Notes under the pieces: model-generated
The model's input: only the letters and a program-made list of their open reading frames with translations
What the model was told of the DNA's origin: nothing
Database searches by the model: none
Assembly: GCA_002162695.1 (NCBI GenBank)
Contig: MAAM01000015.1
Span: 1 to 54,066, forward strand
DNA length: 54,066 bases
Direction: 5' to 3'
Source: Cycloclasticus sp. 46_120_T64
Lineage (GTDB): Bacteria > Pseudomonadota > Gammaproteobacteria > Methylococcales > Cycloclasticaceae
Program-made: the position numbers and the translations under genes
Shown here: piece by piece, positions 36,956 to 47,365 of the stretch
Numbering within the stretch: position 1 is the first letter of the stretch
Layout: every line of letters starts with the position of its first letter

Positions 36956-37228
36956 ATGCAACTAAAAGACCTATGCACCCACTGTAACTGTTGGACGATC
37001 ACCAACGTAGAGCATGATAGCAGTACCGCCGTGTTCACTTGCAGCCACTGCGATAACAAATTTGAGTTGCCGTGGAATAGCGACACCCGTTTTTTAATCC
37101 GTTCGATCCGTAATAGCCTGAAGAAACGCACCAAGAAATACCCTGAGTTGCAACAACTTAAGGTGGCAGGTGACTTTGTGAAATTACAGCCCAAGCCCGA
37201 GCAGGACAAAGGCTGTAAAGATAAATAA
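36956..37228 (+). CDS. Small zinc-ribbon protein, 90 aa
   Basis: Hypothetical protein of 90 aa. The true start is ATG 36956, with AAGGAG four bases upstream; the frame is open further back over the M23 gene but that part is a shadow. Two knuckles (CTHC at residues 7-10 and CSHC near 31-34) should bind zinc. The rest is basic (RNSLKKRTKK). No family recognised. Cotranscribed with xseA and the peptidase by spacing. Confidence 0.7.
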   Translation: MQLKDLCTHCNCWTITNVEHDSSTAVFTCSHCDNKFELPWNSDTRFLIRSIRNSLKKRTKKYPELQQLKVAGDFVKLQPKPEQDKGCKDK

Positions 37229-37232
37229 GGCC

Positions 37233-38642
37233 TTAGCGGTGTTTGCTGGGTTTACCTCGTTTTTTATCTAGGCCTTTACTTTCTTTGCCCTTGGCAATAT
37301 TAGTCGCCGATTTTCGGCTCTTTTTCGCATAAGGGTTATCCGGCGATTTAAACTCGACCCTAATCGGCGTTCCCACCAAGCCCAGTTTTTCTCTAAACGC
37401 ATTCATCAAATAACGTTTATAACTACCAGGCACCGAAACGGTCTGATTACCGTGTATCACCACCACTGGGGGATTCTGTCCACCTTGGTGAGCAAATTTC
37501 AATTTGATTCTGCGACCACCGACCAATGGCGGTTGATGCGCCCTAATGGCATGATCCAAAATCTCTGTTAGCCGTGGGGTAGACATATCTATCATTGCTG
37601 AGCGGTATAAAGCACCAATCGACTCAAATAGCTTACCCACGCCACTACCGTGTAAGGCTGAAATAAAGTAGCGCTCAGCATACTCTAAGAAGCTCAGTTT
37701 CACATCAATCTGCCGCTGCACTTTTTCTCGTTGATCTTCGCTTAAGCCATCCCACTTATTCAAGCCGATAACCAAGGCGCGCCCTGTTTCCAAGACCATA
37801 CCTAACAAGCTGGCATCCTGGTCGGTAACACCTTCGCTCGCATCAATCATGTAAATCACCACGTGCGTTTCATCGATAGCCCGTAGTGTTTTAACGATAC
37901 TAAATTTCTCTACCGCCTCCGATACTTTAGCGCGACGACGCACACCGGCCGTATCGATCAGGGTATATTCCTGACCATCTCGTTCGAAAGGGATAAACAC
38001 ACTGTCTCGTGTGGTTCCCGGCTGATCGAACACGACAACCCGCTCCTCACCCAGCAAGCGATTAATGAGGGTTGATTTACCCACATTAGGTCGCCCAATA
38101 ACTGCGACCCTAATACCGCCACCGGCCAAGGTATCATCGAATGATTCAATTTTTGGTAGCAAAGTTAAAACGTGTTTCAATAACTCCAGAACCCCTCGCC
38201 CATGCGTTGCGGCAATCGGCCAAGGCTTGTCAAAACCCATCTTATGAAATTCTGCAATATGTGTATTAGCATCCAAGCCATCGGTCTTATTCGCCACCAA
38301 TACGACTTGTTTACCCTGCTTACGTAGACTGCTGGCAATCTCTTCGTCAATCGGGTGAATACCATGCCGTGTATCCACTAAAAACAACACCACATCAGCT
38401 TCTTCTAAGGCGCGCTGAACTTGCTCTACGGCCACCCCATCAATGCCCTCTGAGGTTGCGGTAATACCACCGGTATCCACTACCAGTGATTTGATATCGG
38501 CACGCTTGACCAAGCCATACTGGCGATCACGCGTTAATCCGGGGTAATCGGCAACCAACGCATCTCGGGTACGCGTAAGATAATTAAATAAGGTGGATTT
38601 TCCAACATTGGGTCTGCCAACTAGGGCAATTACAGGTAACAT
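37233..38642 (-). CDS. der: GTPase Der (EngA)
   Basis: Essential double GTPase for 50S subunit assembly. The protein has 469 aa. Two G domains each carry GRPNVGKST (P-loops near residues 8 and 185); G3 motifs are DTGG and DTAG, G4 motifs NKTD and NKWD. The C-terminal KH-like domain is followed by a Lys-rich tail. Convergent with the zinc-ribbon gene, 4 bp apart. It is downstream of bamB by 3 bp, the usual der-bamB-yfgM-hisS order. Confidence 0.97.
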   Translation of the reverse strand: MLPVIALVGRPNVGKSTLFNYLTRTRDALVADYPGLTRDRQYGLVKRADIKSLVVDTGGITATSEGIDGVAVEQVQRALEEADVVLFLVDTRHGIHPIDEEIASSLRKQGKQVVLVANKTDGLDANTHIAEFHKMGFDKPWPIAATHGRGVLELLKHVLTLLPKIESFDDTLAGGGIRVAVIGRPNVGKSTLINRLLGEERVVVFDQPGTTRDSVFIPFERDGQEYTLIDTAGVRRRAKVSEAVEKFSIVKTLRAIDETHVVIYMIDASEGVTDQDASLLGMVLETGRALVIGLNKWDGLSEDQREKVQRQIDVKLSFLEYAERYFISALHGSGVGKLFESIGALYRSAMIDMSTPRLTEILDHAIRAHQPPLVGGRRIKLKFAHQGGQNPPVVVIHGNQTVSVPGSYKRYLMNAFREKLGLVGTPIRVEFKSPDNPYAKKSRKSATNIAKGKESKGLDKKRGKPSKHR

Positions 38643-38645
38643 ATT

Positions 38646-39878
38646 TTATTCTTTAACGTCCGTTAAGTTTAACGCTGCTAAGCGTAGGGCAGTTATTTCA
38701 CCCTGGATATTTTTTACGTAGATAAACTCACCATCCACTAGAGGTGCTGAGTTAATGGCACTGTCACTGACTTTTAAACGCCCCACTAAACGCCCATCGG
38801 CAGCTGACAACACGTGAAGATAACCGGCATAATCAGCCGTTAACAGGTATTGATCCAATCTAACCAAGGCGGTCAAACGCCTATTTTCTAAACTCTCTTG
38901 CTGCCAATTAATAGCCCCGGTGGTTTGGTCTGCCGACCAAATATGGTTATTCACATCGACCACAAATAATGACACCCAATCAGCCGCCATTGATTTATAC
39001 GATGATAATTCCGAGCGGCGCCAAGCAATTTGCCCTGAACGTATATCGACTGCGGCAACACCGCCATTATAGGTTGCGGCATAAATAAAGCGACTCCCCG
39101 CCAATGGATCTGAGTCCACATCCACCATCCGTGACAAGGCACCACGACCGCGCGGAACAGCGACACTGGTTTCCCAAATTTGCATACCATCCGTCAGCCG
39201 CAACACGACTAATTTACCATTCGCATAACCACTGATAACACCACCGCTTTTAATCACCGGAGAACTGGTACCACGCAAACTAAGTGCCGGCACATCTCTA
39301 ATATACGACCAAACTTCCTGACCGTTGCTGGTATCTAGGGTATTAATAGCGCCATCAATACTGCGCACAACCAAAAAACCATCGGAAAAACGTGGTACCG
39401 ATAAGACTTCACTAGAAACCTGAGTGGTCCAAGAGGTCTCGCCATCATTCAATTTAAGCGCCACCACATCGGCATCATTGGTAGCGAAAAACAAATTCTC
39501 GTAACCCAGCTCCAAACCACCCGATATTGGCAGGCCTGTTTGCACCGCCCATTGTAGTTCACCGTTGCTTTGATCTAAAGCCAGCACATCGCCTTGCTGA
39601 TTAGCCACGAACATTGTGTCATCCGCTAATACCATTTGCAGCTTTGAAAAACGCTGTTCTTTGGCCTTCGCCAGGTTACTACGCCAAACCGTGGTCAGAC
39701 TTACTTCAGCGCTGATCTCTTGCAACGCACGCGGCGGCTTCGACTCATTATCGTCCGAGTAACTCATCATATCGATGATATCCGCTTCTAACGACTTCCC
39801 CACCGATTTGGTGGTATCGACCACGCTAGCGCAGGCCGATAACATCAGCGGCAATACAATTAAAATAAAACGACTCAT
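38646..39878 (-). CDS. bamB: Outer-membrane assembly lipoprotein BamB
   Basis: Lipoprotein partner of BamA in inserting outer-membrane beta-barrels. The protein has 410 aa. The signal peptide ends LSAC with Cys16. An eight-blade PQQ-like propeller follows, with repeated GxxxWxx blade motifs (NGELQWAV, DGETSWTT, NGQEVWSY, SGQIAWRR, TGAINWQQ). Its ATG overlaps the yfgM stop as ATGA. Confidence 0.95.
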   Translation of the reverse strand: MSRFILIVLPLMLSACASVVDTTKSVGKSLEADIIDMMSYSDDNESKPPRALQEISAEVSLTTVWRSNLAKAKEQRFSKLQMVLADDTMFVANQQGDVLALDQSNGELQWAVQTGLPISGGLELGYENLFFATNDADVVALKLNDGETSWTTQVSSEVLSVPRFSDGFLVVRSIDGAINTLDTSNGQEVWSYIRDVPALSLRGTSSPVIKSGGVISGYANGKLVVLRLTDGMQIWETSVAVPRGRGALSRMVDVDSDPLAGSRFIYAATYNGGVAAVDIRSGQIAWRRSELSSYKSMAADWVSLFVVDVNNHIWSADQTTGAINWQQESLENRRLTALVRLDQYLLTADYAGYLHVLSAADGRLVGRLKVSDSAINSAPLVDGEFIYVKNIQGEITALRLAALNLTDVKE

Positions 39879-40573
39879 TTTTCAGACTCTGGCTGCATTT
39901 CATTATTCGCTACCCCAGCAAAACTCGCCGGTGGTGGCCCAAGGTCATCCAGTTTTAATTGCAATAAGCGCTGCTCAAGAGTGGCCGAACGCAACGCAGC
40001 AATATAAGCATTCCGCGCTTTTTCCACATTACCAAGCAAGCGATAAGCATCGCCTTTCAGCGCTTCATACTGGCCCAAAAATTCGCCAGGATTAAGCCCT
40101 GCTTCTTCATTAATCACCCCATCAATATCGCTGATAACGCCTTCCATCTCACCATCAGCCATACGAATTCTGAACGAACGCAGACGGGCAATATGCTGTA
40201 ACGAACTATTACCCGCCTCGTTAGCGACCTGTTCCAAGGTGGCAACCGCCGCTTTGCGCTCCAGAGTTTCCAACAGCGCCTTAGCTTTTTGTAAGCCCGC
40301 TAACGCCGCATACGGCGTATCACTATAAGATTCATCGATTTGATTCGCCAAAACGATTGCCGTTTCAAATTTCGCTTCTTTAATAACCGCCGTCAATTCC
40401 TGATAAATATCCGATGCTTCCAAGGTATGCGTACGTTCGCTCGCATTCCAGCTCTGCCACGAAAAAATAGCCAACAGACCCGCGCCCACACCCAGCATCA
40501 CGGCACTAGCATTTTTTGCCCACCATTTTTTAATGCTTTCTACTTGTTCGTCTTCTGTTTGATATGCATCCAT
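39875..40573 (-). CDS. yfgM: YfgM-like TPR protein (SecYEG ancillary)
   Basis: Protein of 232 aa anchored by one N-terminal TM (about 24-42), with periplasmic tetratricopeptide-like helices. In E. coli YfgM associates with SecYEG and PpiD to aid periplasmic folding. The N-terminal YQTEDEQVESIKKWW block is characteristic. Placed between hisS (13 bp) and bamB (overlap). Confidence 0.9.
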   Translation of the reverse strand: MDAYQTEDEQVESIKKWWAKNASAVMLGVGAGLLAIFSWQSWNASERTHTLEASDIYQELTAVIKEAKFETAIVLANQIDESYSDTPYAALAGLQKAKALLETLERKAAVATLEQVANEAGNSSLQHIARLRSFRIRMADGEMEGVISDIDGVINEEAGLNPGEFLGQYEALKGDAYRLLGNVEKARNAYIAALRSATLEQRLLQLKLDDLGPPPASFAGVANNEMQPESEK

Positions 40574-40586
40574 TATTTTGTCCGTT

Positions 40587-41852
40587 TTAACTATTATTTT
40601 TTAATAATGAGGCTAATTCATTTTGCGGGCATTGCAGTTGATCTCTGCGCTCACGTAAATACTTAACACCCACTTCCTCACGTTCAACTTCCTGCTCGCC
40701 AATAACGAGTGCAAATTGCGCCCCCGTTTTATCCGCCTTCTTAAATTGGCTTTTTAAACTGCCATCACCACAATGCAAGATGATGCCTTGACCCGGCAGC
40801 TCATCACGTAAGGTCTCTGCCAACCTCATGGCTTGTTGCCGTGCGTCATCACCCTGATAAACAATATAAGCCAACGGTTGCTGAGTTGACCACTCTCGTT
40901 GCTCTAACAATAAGATTAAACGCTCAACGCCCATCGCCAAACCAACCGCAGGCGTTTGTTTGCCGCCCAATTGCTCAATCAGTCCATCATAACGCCCACC
41001 CGCACATACCGTACCCTGCGCACCTAGCGAACTGGTGACCCACTCAAACACCGTGTGCGAGTAATAGTCTAAACCACGAACCAAACGAGGATTATGGCTA
41101 AAACTAATTCCGGCATCTTGTAAGTATGCCTGTAATTGTTCGAAGTGTTGGCGCGACTCATCGCCAATTGAGTCAATCAAACGCGGAGCTGCTTCAATCA
41201 AGGCCTGCATCGCCGGATTTTTGCTGTCCAAAATACGTAAGGGATTACTTTTCAGTCGACGCGTACTGTCTTCATCGAGTAATTCCGGCTGCTGCGCAAA
41301 ATACTCAACGAGTACTTTTTTATAACTAGCACGTTCGTCACTGGTGCCTAGGGAATTAATTTCTAGTTTTAATTCATCGATCAAACCTAGCTTTTTCCAC
41401 AAGCGATAAGACATCAGGATAACTTCAGCCTCAATCTCTGCGCCCGACATACCAAAACACTCGATGCCTATCTGATGAAACTGCCGGTACCGCCCTTTTT
41501 GAGGACGCTCATGCCTAAACATCGGCCCTTGATACCATAGACGTTGAATTTGATTATAAAACAAACCATGTTCGAGGCCTGCGCGCACACAACTAGCGGT
41601 ACCTTCGGGTCGCAGGCTTAATGAATCACCATTACGATCATCGAAGGTATACATTTCTTTTTCTACAATATCGGTGACTTCACCGATAGAACGGCAAAAC
41701 AAATCACTGCTTTCCACCAACGGCATGCGTATTTCACGGTAACCATATTGCTGGCAAACATCAAACATCGCCTTTTCCAACATCTGCCATAACGGCGTCT
41801 TATCGGGCAAAATATCGTGCATGCCACGAATCGCCTGTAACTTTTTACTCAT
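40587..41852 (-). CDS. hisS: Histidyl-tRNA synthetase
   Basis: Class II synthetase of 421 aa. It has the N-terminal [10 protein letters not shown], motif 2 around [19 protein letters not shown], histidine-specific [15 protein letters not shown] and motif 3 [13 protein letters not shown]-terminal anticodon-binding domain follows (about 325-421). ispG, which usually lies just upstream in this block, is missing; pilW is 12 bp away instead. Confidence 0.97.
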   Translation of the reverse strand: MSKKLQAIRGMHDILPDKTPLWQMLEKAMFDVCQQYGYREIRMPLVESSDLFCRSIGEVTDIVEKEMYTFDDRNGDSLSLRPEGTASCVRAGLEHGLFYNQIQRLWYQGPMFRHERPQKGRYRQFHQIGIECFGMSGAEIEAEVILMSYRLWKKLGLIDELKLEINSLGTSDERASYKKVLVEYFAQQPELLDEDSTRRLKSNPLRILDSKNPAMQALIEAAPRLIDSIGDESRQHFEQLQAYLQDAGISFSHNPRLVRGLDYYSHTVFEWVTSSLGAQGTVCAGGRYDGLIEQLGGKQTPAVGLAMGVERLILLLEQREWSTQQPLAYIVYQGDDARQQAMRLAETLRDELPGQGIILHCGDGSLKSQFKKADKTGAQFALVIGEQEVEREEVGVKYLRERRDQLQCPQNELASLLKNNS

Positions 41853-41864
41853 AAACTTTAATTA

Positions 41865-42638
41865 TTAATTGAACTTACTTTTTTCTAACAAACCCAATTC
41901 ATGTGAATCGGGATATAACTGCTTTAGCTGTAAAACATAACTCGCCACCGCATTGTTATTTGCCAACTGATCTTCCGCTTGAATCCCTAACCATAAGGAC
42001 GCGGGTGTATGTTTATTTACCGCTCTGAAACGCTGTAAATAAGCCCTAACAGACAGGTAATTTTGCTGCTCAAACTTTAGTTTTGCCATTTGCAATAAGG
42101 CTGGGCTGTAATGTTTATTACGCTGCAATACCGTTCGGTAATACGCCTCCGCCTGTTCTACACGACCGCCGGTCCAAGCACAGGTGCCCGCATTCGTTAA
42201 GGCCAATAACCGCGACTTGTAGAGCGGGTTTCTAAGCGCCAAATTAAAGTGTTGGTCGGCTAAGTCAAATTTCTTAATGCCGCATAAATAACGTGCATAA
42301 TTATTCTGTGCACTAGAGTTAACCGGGCTTAAGCGCACCGCCTTTTCATAGTGCTCACCCGCTAATGATTTTTCGCCCAAACGGTCATAGAGCACGGCGA
42401 GAACATTATGCGCATCACTCGAAGAACGGTCGACAACAAGGGCTTTTTTTAATTTTTCCAGCGCCACGTCATACATACCTCGGTTCATGTACTCGACTCC
42501 AAGCGACACATAAACGCCCGCAGGACTTTGTTCCGCCCCTTGAATAGCCGAGGCACCTTGCTTAACCTGTTGTGGCTGGCAAGCAACGAGCAACAACATA
42601 CTCAATGCAACGCCTAAACGAAAACTCCATTTCTTCAT
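41865..42638 (-). CDS. pilW: Type IV pilus biogenesis lipoprotein PilW/PilF
   Basis: Lipoprotein of 257 aa. The signal peptide ends LLVAC with Cys20. About six TPR motifs follow (for example [18 protein letters not shown] and [16 protein letters not shown]). PilF of Pseudomonas is the pilotin for the PilQ secretin. The position next to rlmN is conserved. Its ATG overlaps the rlmN stop as ATGA. No other pilus genes are in the window. Confidence 0.9.
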   Translation of the reverse strand: MKKWSFRLGVALSMLLLVACQPQQVKQGASAIQGAEQSPAGVYVSLGVEYMNRGMYDVALEKLKKALVVDRSSSDAHNVLAVLYDRLGEKSLAGEHYEKAVRLSPVNSSAQNNYARYLCGIKKFDLADQHFNLALRNPLYKSRLLALTNAGTCAWTGGRVEQAEAYYRTVLQRNKHYSPALLQMAKLKFEQQNYLSVRAYLQRFRAVNKHTPASLWLGIQAEDQLANNNAVASYVLQLKQLYPDSHELGLLEKSKFN

Positions 42639-43714
42639 TTACGACCATCCTGTTGTGATTTCAACTGCCGTTTTGTTTTATCTTTCACCTTACCCACCAA
42701 TTGACCACAAGCCGCATCAATATCATCACCACGAGTTTTACGCGTGGTCGTCACCAAACCTGCCTCTTTTAAGACATCGGTGAAACGGTGAATAGCATTA
42801 TTACTCGAACGCTTATATTGGGTATTGGGGAATGGGTTAAAGGGTATTAGGTTTACTTTTGAGGGAATGTCTTGCAATAACTTAGCTAACTCATGCGCCT
42901 CTTCAACCGAATCATTAATTCCACTTAACATTACGTATTCAAAGGTGATTTTTCGACGTTTATCGTCTTTTATATAGTATTTACAGGCATCCAATAGCTC
43001 GGCAATCGGATACTTCTTATTAATCGGCACCAATACATCACGTAAGGTATCATTCGTCGCATGCAAGGAAATAGCGAGGCTAGCCTCACTAACGTCGGCT
43101 AAACGTAATAAAGCAGGCACCACACCCGATGTACTCACCGTCACCCGTCGTTTTGCCAAGCCATACGCGAAATCATCCATCATTAAACTCAAGGATGCGA
43201 CGGTATTTTTAAAGTTAAGTAAGGGTTCGCCCATGCCCATCATCACCACATTGGTGATTCTAGCCTTGCCCTCAAGCGCCCTGACTGCCACCCAAACCTG
43301 GCCAATAATTTCTGCGGTGGATAGGTTTCGATTGAAACCCTGCTGCCCTGTCGAACAAAAGGTGCACTCCAGCGCACAACCCACTTGTGACGATACACAT
43401 AAGGTCCCGCGGCCTTCTTCTGGAATAAACACCGTTTCGATACGGTTTTGACCATCTAACTCCAGCACCCACTTATAGGTGCCGTCGTCTGACTTTTGCT
43501 CAAGCACGATATCAGGCACTTTAACTTCGGCCATCTCAGTAAGGCGTGAACGTAACACCTTACTGAGATTAGTCATTTGCTCAAAATCCGATACTCCCAT
43601 TTGGTGTATCCACTTCAAAAGCTGCGTGGCACGAAATGGCTTTTCCCCTATGTCATTAAAAAAGGTCTCTAAGCCATCACGATCAAGGTCCAGCAGATTT
43701 TGTTTTGAGCTCAT
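42635..43714 (-). CDS. rlmN: Dual-specificity RNA methyltransferase RlmN
   Basis: Radical-SAM enzyme that makes m2A2503 in 23S rRNA and m2A37 in some tRNAs. The protein has 359 aa. Iron-sulfur cluster motif CALECTFC (C-x3-C-x2-C) is near residue 115, MGMGEPLLN follows, and the methyl-carrying Cys region is at the C-terminus (DIDAACGQL). The N-terminal accessory domain is present. It lies between ndk (9 bp) and pilW, the standard order. Confidence 0.97.
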   Translation of the reverse strand: MSSKQNLLDLDRDGLETFFNDIGEKPFRATQLLKWIHQMGVSDFEQMTNLSKVLRSRLTEMAEVKVPDIVLEQKSDDGTYKWVLELDGQNRIETVFIPEEGRGTLCVSSQVGCALECTFCSTGQQGFNRNLSTAEIIGQVWVAVRALEGKARITNVVMMGMGEPLLNFKNTVASLSLMMDDFAYGLAKRRVTVSTSGVVPALLRLADVSEASLAISLHATNDTLRDVLVPINKKYPIAELLDACKYYIKDDKRRKITFEYVMLSGINDSVEEAHELAKLLQDIPSKVNLIPFNPFPNTQYKRSSNNAIHRFTDVLKEAGLVTTTRKTRGDDIDAACGQLVGKVKDKTKRQLKSQQDGRK

Positions 43715-43723
43715 ACGTCTATT

Positions 43724-44155
43724 TTAGCGAGTACGCTTGCACAACTCAGCGTCGCTAAAGAAGAATTTAATTTCTTCTGCAGCGGTTTCTGGAGCATCAG
43801 AACCGTGAACTGAATTCTCATCAATGCTGTCAGCGAAGTCAGCACGAATAGTTCCGGCATCAGCTTCAGCTGGGTTAGTTGCACCCATCACTTCACGGTT
43901 TTTTAGAATCGCACCTTCGCCTTCTAATACTTGAACCATAACAGGGCCTGAAATCATGAACTCAACCAAGTCTTTAAAGAAAGGACGTTCGCTATGAACC
44001 CCATAAAAACCCTCGGCTTGCTCACGTGTAAGGTGTAACATTTTTGACGCGACGATGCTTAAACCAGCTTTTTCAAAACGAGCATAAATTTGGCCAATAA
44101 CATTTTTTGCAACTGCATCTGGTTTTACGATAGAAAAGGTACGCTCAAGCGCCAT
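43724..44155 (-). CDS. ndk: Nucleoside diphosphate kinase
   Basis: Balances nucleoside triphosphates by phosphate transfer through an active-site His. The protein has 143 aa. The N-terminal [10 protein letters not shown], the block [24 protein letters not shown] and the active His in [13 protein letters not shown] are all intact. Start ATG. It sits upstream of rlmN. In many relatives the isc cluster precedes it; here only an iscA lies upstream. Confidence 0.97.
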   Translation of the reverse strand: MALERTFSIVKPDAVAKNVIGQIYARFEKAGLSIVASKMLHLTREQAEGFYGVHSERPFFKDLVEFMISGPVMVQVLEGEGAILKNREVMGATNPAEADAGTIRADFADSIDENSVHGSDAPETAAEEIKFFFSDAELCKRTR

Positions 44156-44308
44156 AGTATTACTCCAACAATAGAATTAATTTTAGAAAAAACCGTGTAA
44201 ATTCACGGCATTAGCTTATCTGATAGCAAGCTATCACAAAGCGTGTAGTTTACAGATTGCGGCATTCGCTGGCAATCAACTAATGATTGCTTTTAAAGCA
44301 GCGTCGAA

Positions 44309-44641
44309 TCACTCACCATCAACCGTGAAGCTCTCACCGCAGCCGCAAGCATCAACAACATTAGGGTTATTAAACTTAAACGCCGAATTAATACCTTCTT
44401 TGGCAAAATCCAACTCCAACCCCTCTAGGTAACTCAAGGAATCTTGGTTGATCACAACCTTCACCCCGTGCTGCTCAATCACCGTATCCTGCTCCGCAAG
44501 CTGATCTGCAAAATCAATAACATACGCATAACCCGAACAGCCTGACTCACGCACACCTAAACGCAAACCCAACCCCTTGCCACGTTTGTCCAATTGATCC
44601 TGCACCTGAAGTGCAGCACTCTTTGTCAATGTAATCGACAT
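44309..44641 (-). CDS. iscA: Iron-sulfur cluster assembly protein IscA
   Basis: A-type carrier of 110 aa from ATG 44641 (GAGGA four bases upstream); an ATG ten codons earlier is less likely. The three ligand cysteines are present (SGCSGYAY, then CGCG). The sequence [17 protein letters not shown] matches IscA rather than ErpA or SufA. The rest of the isc cluster (iscR, iscS, iscU, hscBA, fdx) is not adjacent. It may be a relic of the isc-ndk linkage or a stand-alone A-type carrier. Confidence 0.9.
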   Translation of the reverse strand: MSITLTKSAALQVQDQLDKRGKGLGLRLGVRESGCSGYAYVIDFADQLAEQDTVIEQHGVKVVINQDSLSYLEGLELDFAKEGINSAFKFNNPNVVDACGCGESFTVDGE

Positions 44642-45103
44642 AATATCCTCATCATTATAAATAAACCGCAACTCTTGGAACTCATAGGCCGACAGAGGTT
44701 CCCTTGATCAAGCTCTAGATAAACAAAACAATAAAAGCAAACTATTTAGCCTCACCTAGTAAGCCATACGCATAAACCAAGTAAATGCAGCGCATTTGGC
44801 AGATAAAACCACCAAGAAACAACATCATACAGGAAAGCAACATCAGCCGTATCGGCACAGCCACCCCATCCATAGCATAAAGATAAAACAGCCCAACAGC
44901 ATGAGCTATGAATGGATCATCGATGCCCGCTCATTGAGTGCTTTCCACGCAAGCCGCCAGCCAAGAAAAACCAATATCGGCCAACCTACTGAACAAGCAA
45001 ATACCCCACTCACTTTGTGTGATTCCTTACATTATCTTATACTGCCACCAAGTCATGAGACACCGACCACCTCATAAATTCACTTAACTCAGGTTTTACC
45101 GCT
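44642..45103. other. Long gap between iscA and tatB
   Basis: 462 bp with no gene I can support. A 93-codon frame on the plus strand (44796-45077) has unlikely composition (rich in His, Pro, Thr, Gln) and no ribosome binding site. No tatA-like sequence is seen. It must hold promoters for iscA and tatB, but none stands out. Confidence 0.45.
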
Positions 45104-45397
45104 ATGTTTGATATTGGTTTTTTTGAAATTTGCCTCATCGGCATCATCGCTCTCGTGGTTATTGGCCCCGAGAAGCTACCGCGTGTTGCCAGAATAATTG
45201 GCCTCTGGCTAGGTCGCGCACAAGGCATGGTCAAAACGGTTAAATATGAAATTGACGAACAATTGCGCATGGAAGAACTCAAACAATCAATACAGAAACA
45301 AAAAGACTCCCTTGAAAACAATATCAAAGAGTCGATCACCACTGCCAACGAAACCATCAATAAAATAAAACCAAGCGAACAACAAGAAAAAAACTAA
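45104..45397 (+). CDS. tatB: Sec-independent translocase protein TatB (orphan)
   Basis: Protein of 97 aa: one N-terminal TM with FFEICLIGIIALVVIGPEKLP, the TatB/TatA Phe-Gly-like hinge replaced by family-typical GPEKLPRVAR, then an amphipathic helix and a polar coiled tail. The FDIGF start and early Glu (FFE) mark TatB rather than TatA. It should act with TatC in exporting folded proteins. Neither tatA nor tatC adjoins it: a 462-bp gap precedes it and a terminator follows. Shorter than E. coli TatB (171 aa), as in many bacteria. Confidence 0.85.
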   Translation: MFDIGFFEICLIGIIALVVIGPEKLPRVARIIGLWLGRAQGMVKTVKYEIDEQLRMEELKQSIQKQKDSLENNIKESITTANETINKIKPSEQQEKN

Positions 45398-45422
45398 GTC
45401 CACAAACATTTATTTTAGGCAA

Positions 45423-45451
45423 AAAAAAGCCCGCGAGTCGCGGGCTTTTTT
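45423..45451. terminator. Bidirectional terminator between tatB and csp
   Basis: AAAAAAGCCCGCG pairs with CGCGGGCTTTTTT across a 3-nt loop. It has T runs on both strands and serves the two convergent genes. Confidence 0.9.
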
Positions 45452-45465
45452 CGTACAAATAGAAA

Positions 45466-45666
45466 CTAAGCAGTAACGTTAACCGCTTGAGGTCCTTTAG
45501 GACCGTTTTCTACGTCGAAGTTCACTTGCTGACCTTCGTTTAATGTACGGAAACCTTCGCTTGCGATAGCTGAGAAATGTACGAATACATCTTTGCTGCC
45601 ATCTTCTGGAGTGATGAAACCGAATCCTTTAGATTCATTGAACCACTTAACTGTTCCTGTTGCCAT
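45466..45666 (-). CDS. Cold-shock protein, CspA family
   Basis: Single cold-shock domain of 66 aa. RNP1 is KGFGFI and RNP2 is VFVHFSAI. It starts [12 protein letters not shown] as is typical. Such proteins are RNA chaperones. The ribosome binding site GAGG is about eight bases before the ATG. It is divergent from the rhlE helicase gene; both functions are linked to RNA unfolding in cold. Which csp letter it is cannot be told. Confidence 0.95.
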   Translation of the reverse strand: MATGTVKWFNESKGFGFITPEDGSKDVFVHFSAIASEGFRTLNEGQQVNFDVENGPKGPQAVNVTA

Positions 45667-45751
45667 GATAATTACCTCAAAATAAAATTAAAAAAAGTGT
45701 TACAAGTCTTACAAGGAAATTAACAAGAGCAGATCTTTCAAAAACCAGTAG

Positions 45752-45780
45752 AGTATGTAGCGAAATAAAGTTTACATCAA
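45752..45780 (-). promoter_or_regulatory. Possible csp promoter
   Basis: On the minus strand TTGATG (45775-45780), a 17-nt spacer and CATACT (45752-45757). The implied leader is about 80 nt, shorter than the long leader of E. coli cspA. The region is AT-rich. Confidence 0.4.
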
Positions 45781-45852
45781 TCCAAGAAAAAAAACACTCT
45801 TTTCTTACTTCTTCGCACAAATCCTTTTTCCCTACCCACTAGAATCATCCGG

Positions 45853-45858
45853 TATAAT
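45853..45858 (+). promoter_or_regulatory. Likely -10 box of rhlE
   Basis: A perfect TATAAT with a weak -35 region. It implies an untranslated leader of about 135 nt before the ATG at 46001, which holds the hairpin at 45876-45895. The gap 45667-46000 otherwise contains only csp and rhlE control regions. Confidence 0.5.
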
Positions 45859-45875
45859 GCCTCCTTCCAAATGGC

Positions 45876-45895
45876 AGTACTGATCGGTCGGTACT
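45876..45895 (+). other. Hairpin in the rhlE 5' leader
   Basis: AGTACTGA pairs with TCGGTACT (one G-U pair) around a TCGG loop. There is no T run, so it is not a terminator. It lies about 20 nt after the likely transcription start and may stabilise or regulate the mRNA. Confidence 0.45.
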
Positions 45896-46000
45896 CCCTC
45901 CCCAATGCGGCAAATCAAAATTGCCCCACGTTATTAGCAAGCTCCCGCCTCGACCGTGCCATATATATAGTGATGGCGGCTGGACTCCAGGAGAAAACAT

Positions 46001-47323
46001 ATGTCTTTCGAATCCCTCGGCCTTAGAGCCGAATTATGCCGTGCCGTATCCGAAAAAGGTTACACCACACCTACTTCTATTCAACAACAGTCTATCCCTC
46101 TTATTTTAGAAGGTCGCGACATCATGGGCGGCGCACAAACCGGCACCGGAAAAACTGCAAGCTTCACGCTTCCCGTGTTACAGCGTTTAATGGAACATGG
46201 CGAACCTAAAACCAAGGCCAGCAAAGTACGCGCTTTAATTTTAACCCCGACCCGCGAACTGGCTGCACAGGTTGCCCATAGCGTGGCCGATTACGGTCAA
46301 AACTTACCACTGTCTTCCTTCGTTATTTTTGGCGGGGTTAATATCAACCCACAAAAACAAAAACTGCGCAAAGGTGTAGATATCCTAGTAGCTACCCCTG
46401 GTCGCCTACTTGATCACGTTAGCCAGAATACGGTCGACTTATCTTCGGTAGAAATCTTAGTACTTGATGAAGCCGATCGCATGTTAGACATGGGCTTCAT
46501 TAGAGACATTAGAAAACTCCTCGCGATATTGCCCAAGCAAAAACAAACCCTGTTATTCTCAGCCACCTTCTCAAAAGAGATCAAGCAGCTATCAACTAGC
46601 TTACTCAGCAATCCTGCTTTAATAGAGGTCGCTAGACAAAACACCACTGCAGAATTAGTCACCCAGGTTGTTCACCCCGTTGATAAAAAACGTAAACGTG
46701 AGCTACTGTCCTTTCTTATTGGTTCTAACGACTGGAAACAAGTACTGGTTTTCACCCGCACCAAACATGGCGCCAATAAGCTGTCGGAACAATTAAATAA
46801 AGACGGCATTACCGCTGCCGCCATTCACGGCAATAAAAGCCAAGGTGCTCGCACCAAAGCCCTGGCTAGCTTCAAAAGTAATGATATCCGCGTTCTAGTC
46901 GCTACCGATATCGCCGCTCGTGGCTTAGATATTGATCAATTACCGCACGTAGTTAACTTCGAACTACCTAATGTACCTGAAGATTATGTACATCGTATTG
47001 GTCGTACTGGTCGCGCTGGCAGCTCAGGCGAAGCCATGTCACTGGTTTGTGTTGATGAGCTTAAACTCCTGAAAGGTATCGAACACTTAATTAATAGCAA
47101 CATCCCTAAAGTAACCTTTGAAGGTTATGAGCCCGATCCAAGCATAAAGCCCGAGCCGATTAGAAATGGTCGTAATAACCCACGCCCACAGAAAAAGAGC
47201 CCTCGTTCGAACAACTCATCGGCAAGAAATCGCCCTAGTAGCAAACCAGCTGAGCGCTCATCACGTTCTAAAAGCAACAATAGCAAACCATCAAAACGCC
47301 CCGATAACTTTGGCAATCGCTAA
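46001..47323 (+). CDS. rhlE: DEAD-box RNA helicase RhlE
   Basis: ATP-dependent RNA helicase of 440 aa. Visible are the Q motif ([10 protein letters not shown]), Walker [24 protein letters not shown] (DEAD), SATFS, and [10 protein letters not shown] of motif VI. A C-terminal tail (about 375-440) is rich in Asn, Arg, Ser, Pro and Lys and is likely disordered and RNA-binding. RhlE-type by the FESLGL start and this basic tail. Ribosome binding site AGGAG seven bases before the ATG. Confidence 0.93.
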   Translation: MSFESLGLRAELCRAVSEKGYTTPTSIQQQSIPLILEGRDIMGGAQTGTGKTASFTLPVLQRLMEHGEPKTKASKVRALILTPTRELAAQVAHSVADYGQNLPLSSFVIFGGVNINPQKQKLRKGVDILVATPGRLLDHVSQNTVDLSSVEILVLDEADRMLDMGFIRDIRKLLAILPKQKQTLLFSATFSKEIKQLSTSLLSNPALIEVARQNTTAELVTQVVHPVDKKRKRELLSFLIGSNDWKQVLVFTRTKHGANKLSEQLNKDGITAAAIHGNKSQGARTKALASFKSNDIRVLVATDIAARGLDIDQLPHVVNFELPNVPEDYVHRIGRTGRAGSSGEAMSLVCVDELKLLKGIEHLINSNIPKVTFEGYEPDPSIKPEPIRNGRNNPRPQKKSPRSNNSSARNRPSSKPAERSSRSKSNNSKPSKRPDNFGNR

Positions 47324-47365
47324 CCGCTCGCTCATCAACTTTAATATTTTTTACGGACATTCATT

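Noticed and set aside
44309-44641. ErpA or SufA instead of IscA
   Set aside because: The [13 protein letters not shown] and [14 protein letters not shown] blocks fit IscA. ErpA would have a GGGCSGFQY-type motif.
44796-45077. 93-codon open frame before tatB
   Set aside because: It has no ribosome binding site, an odd composition (His, Pro, Thr and Gln rich) and no family resemblance. It looks like chance in a gap.
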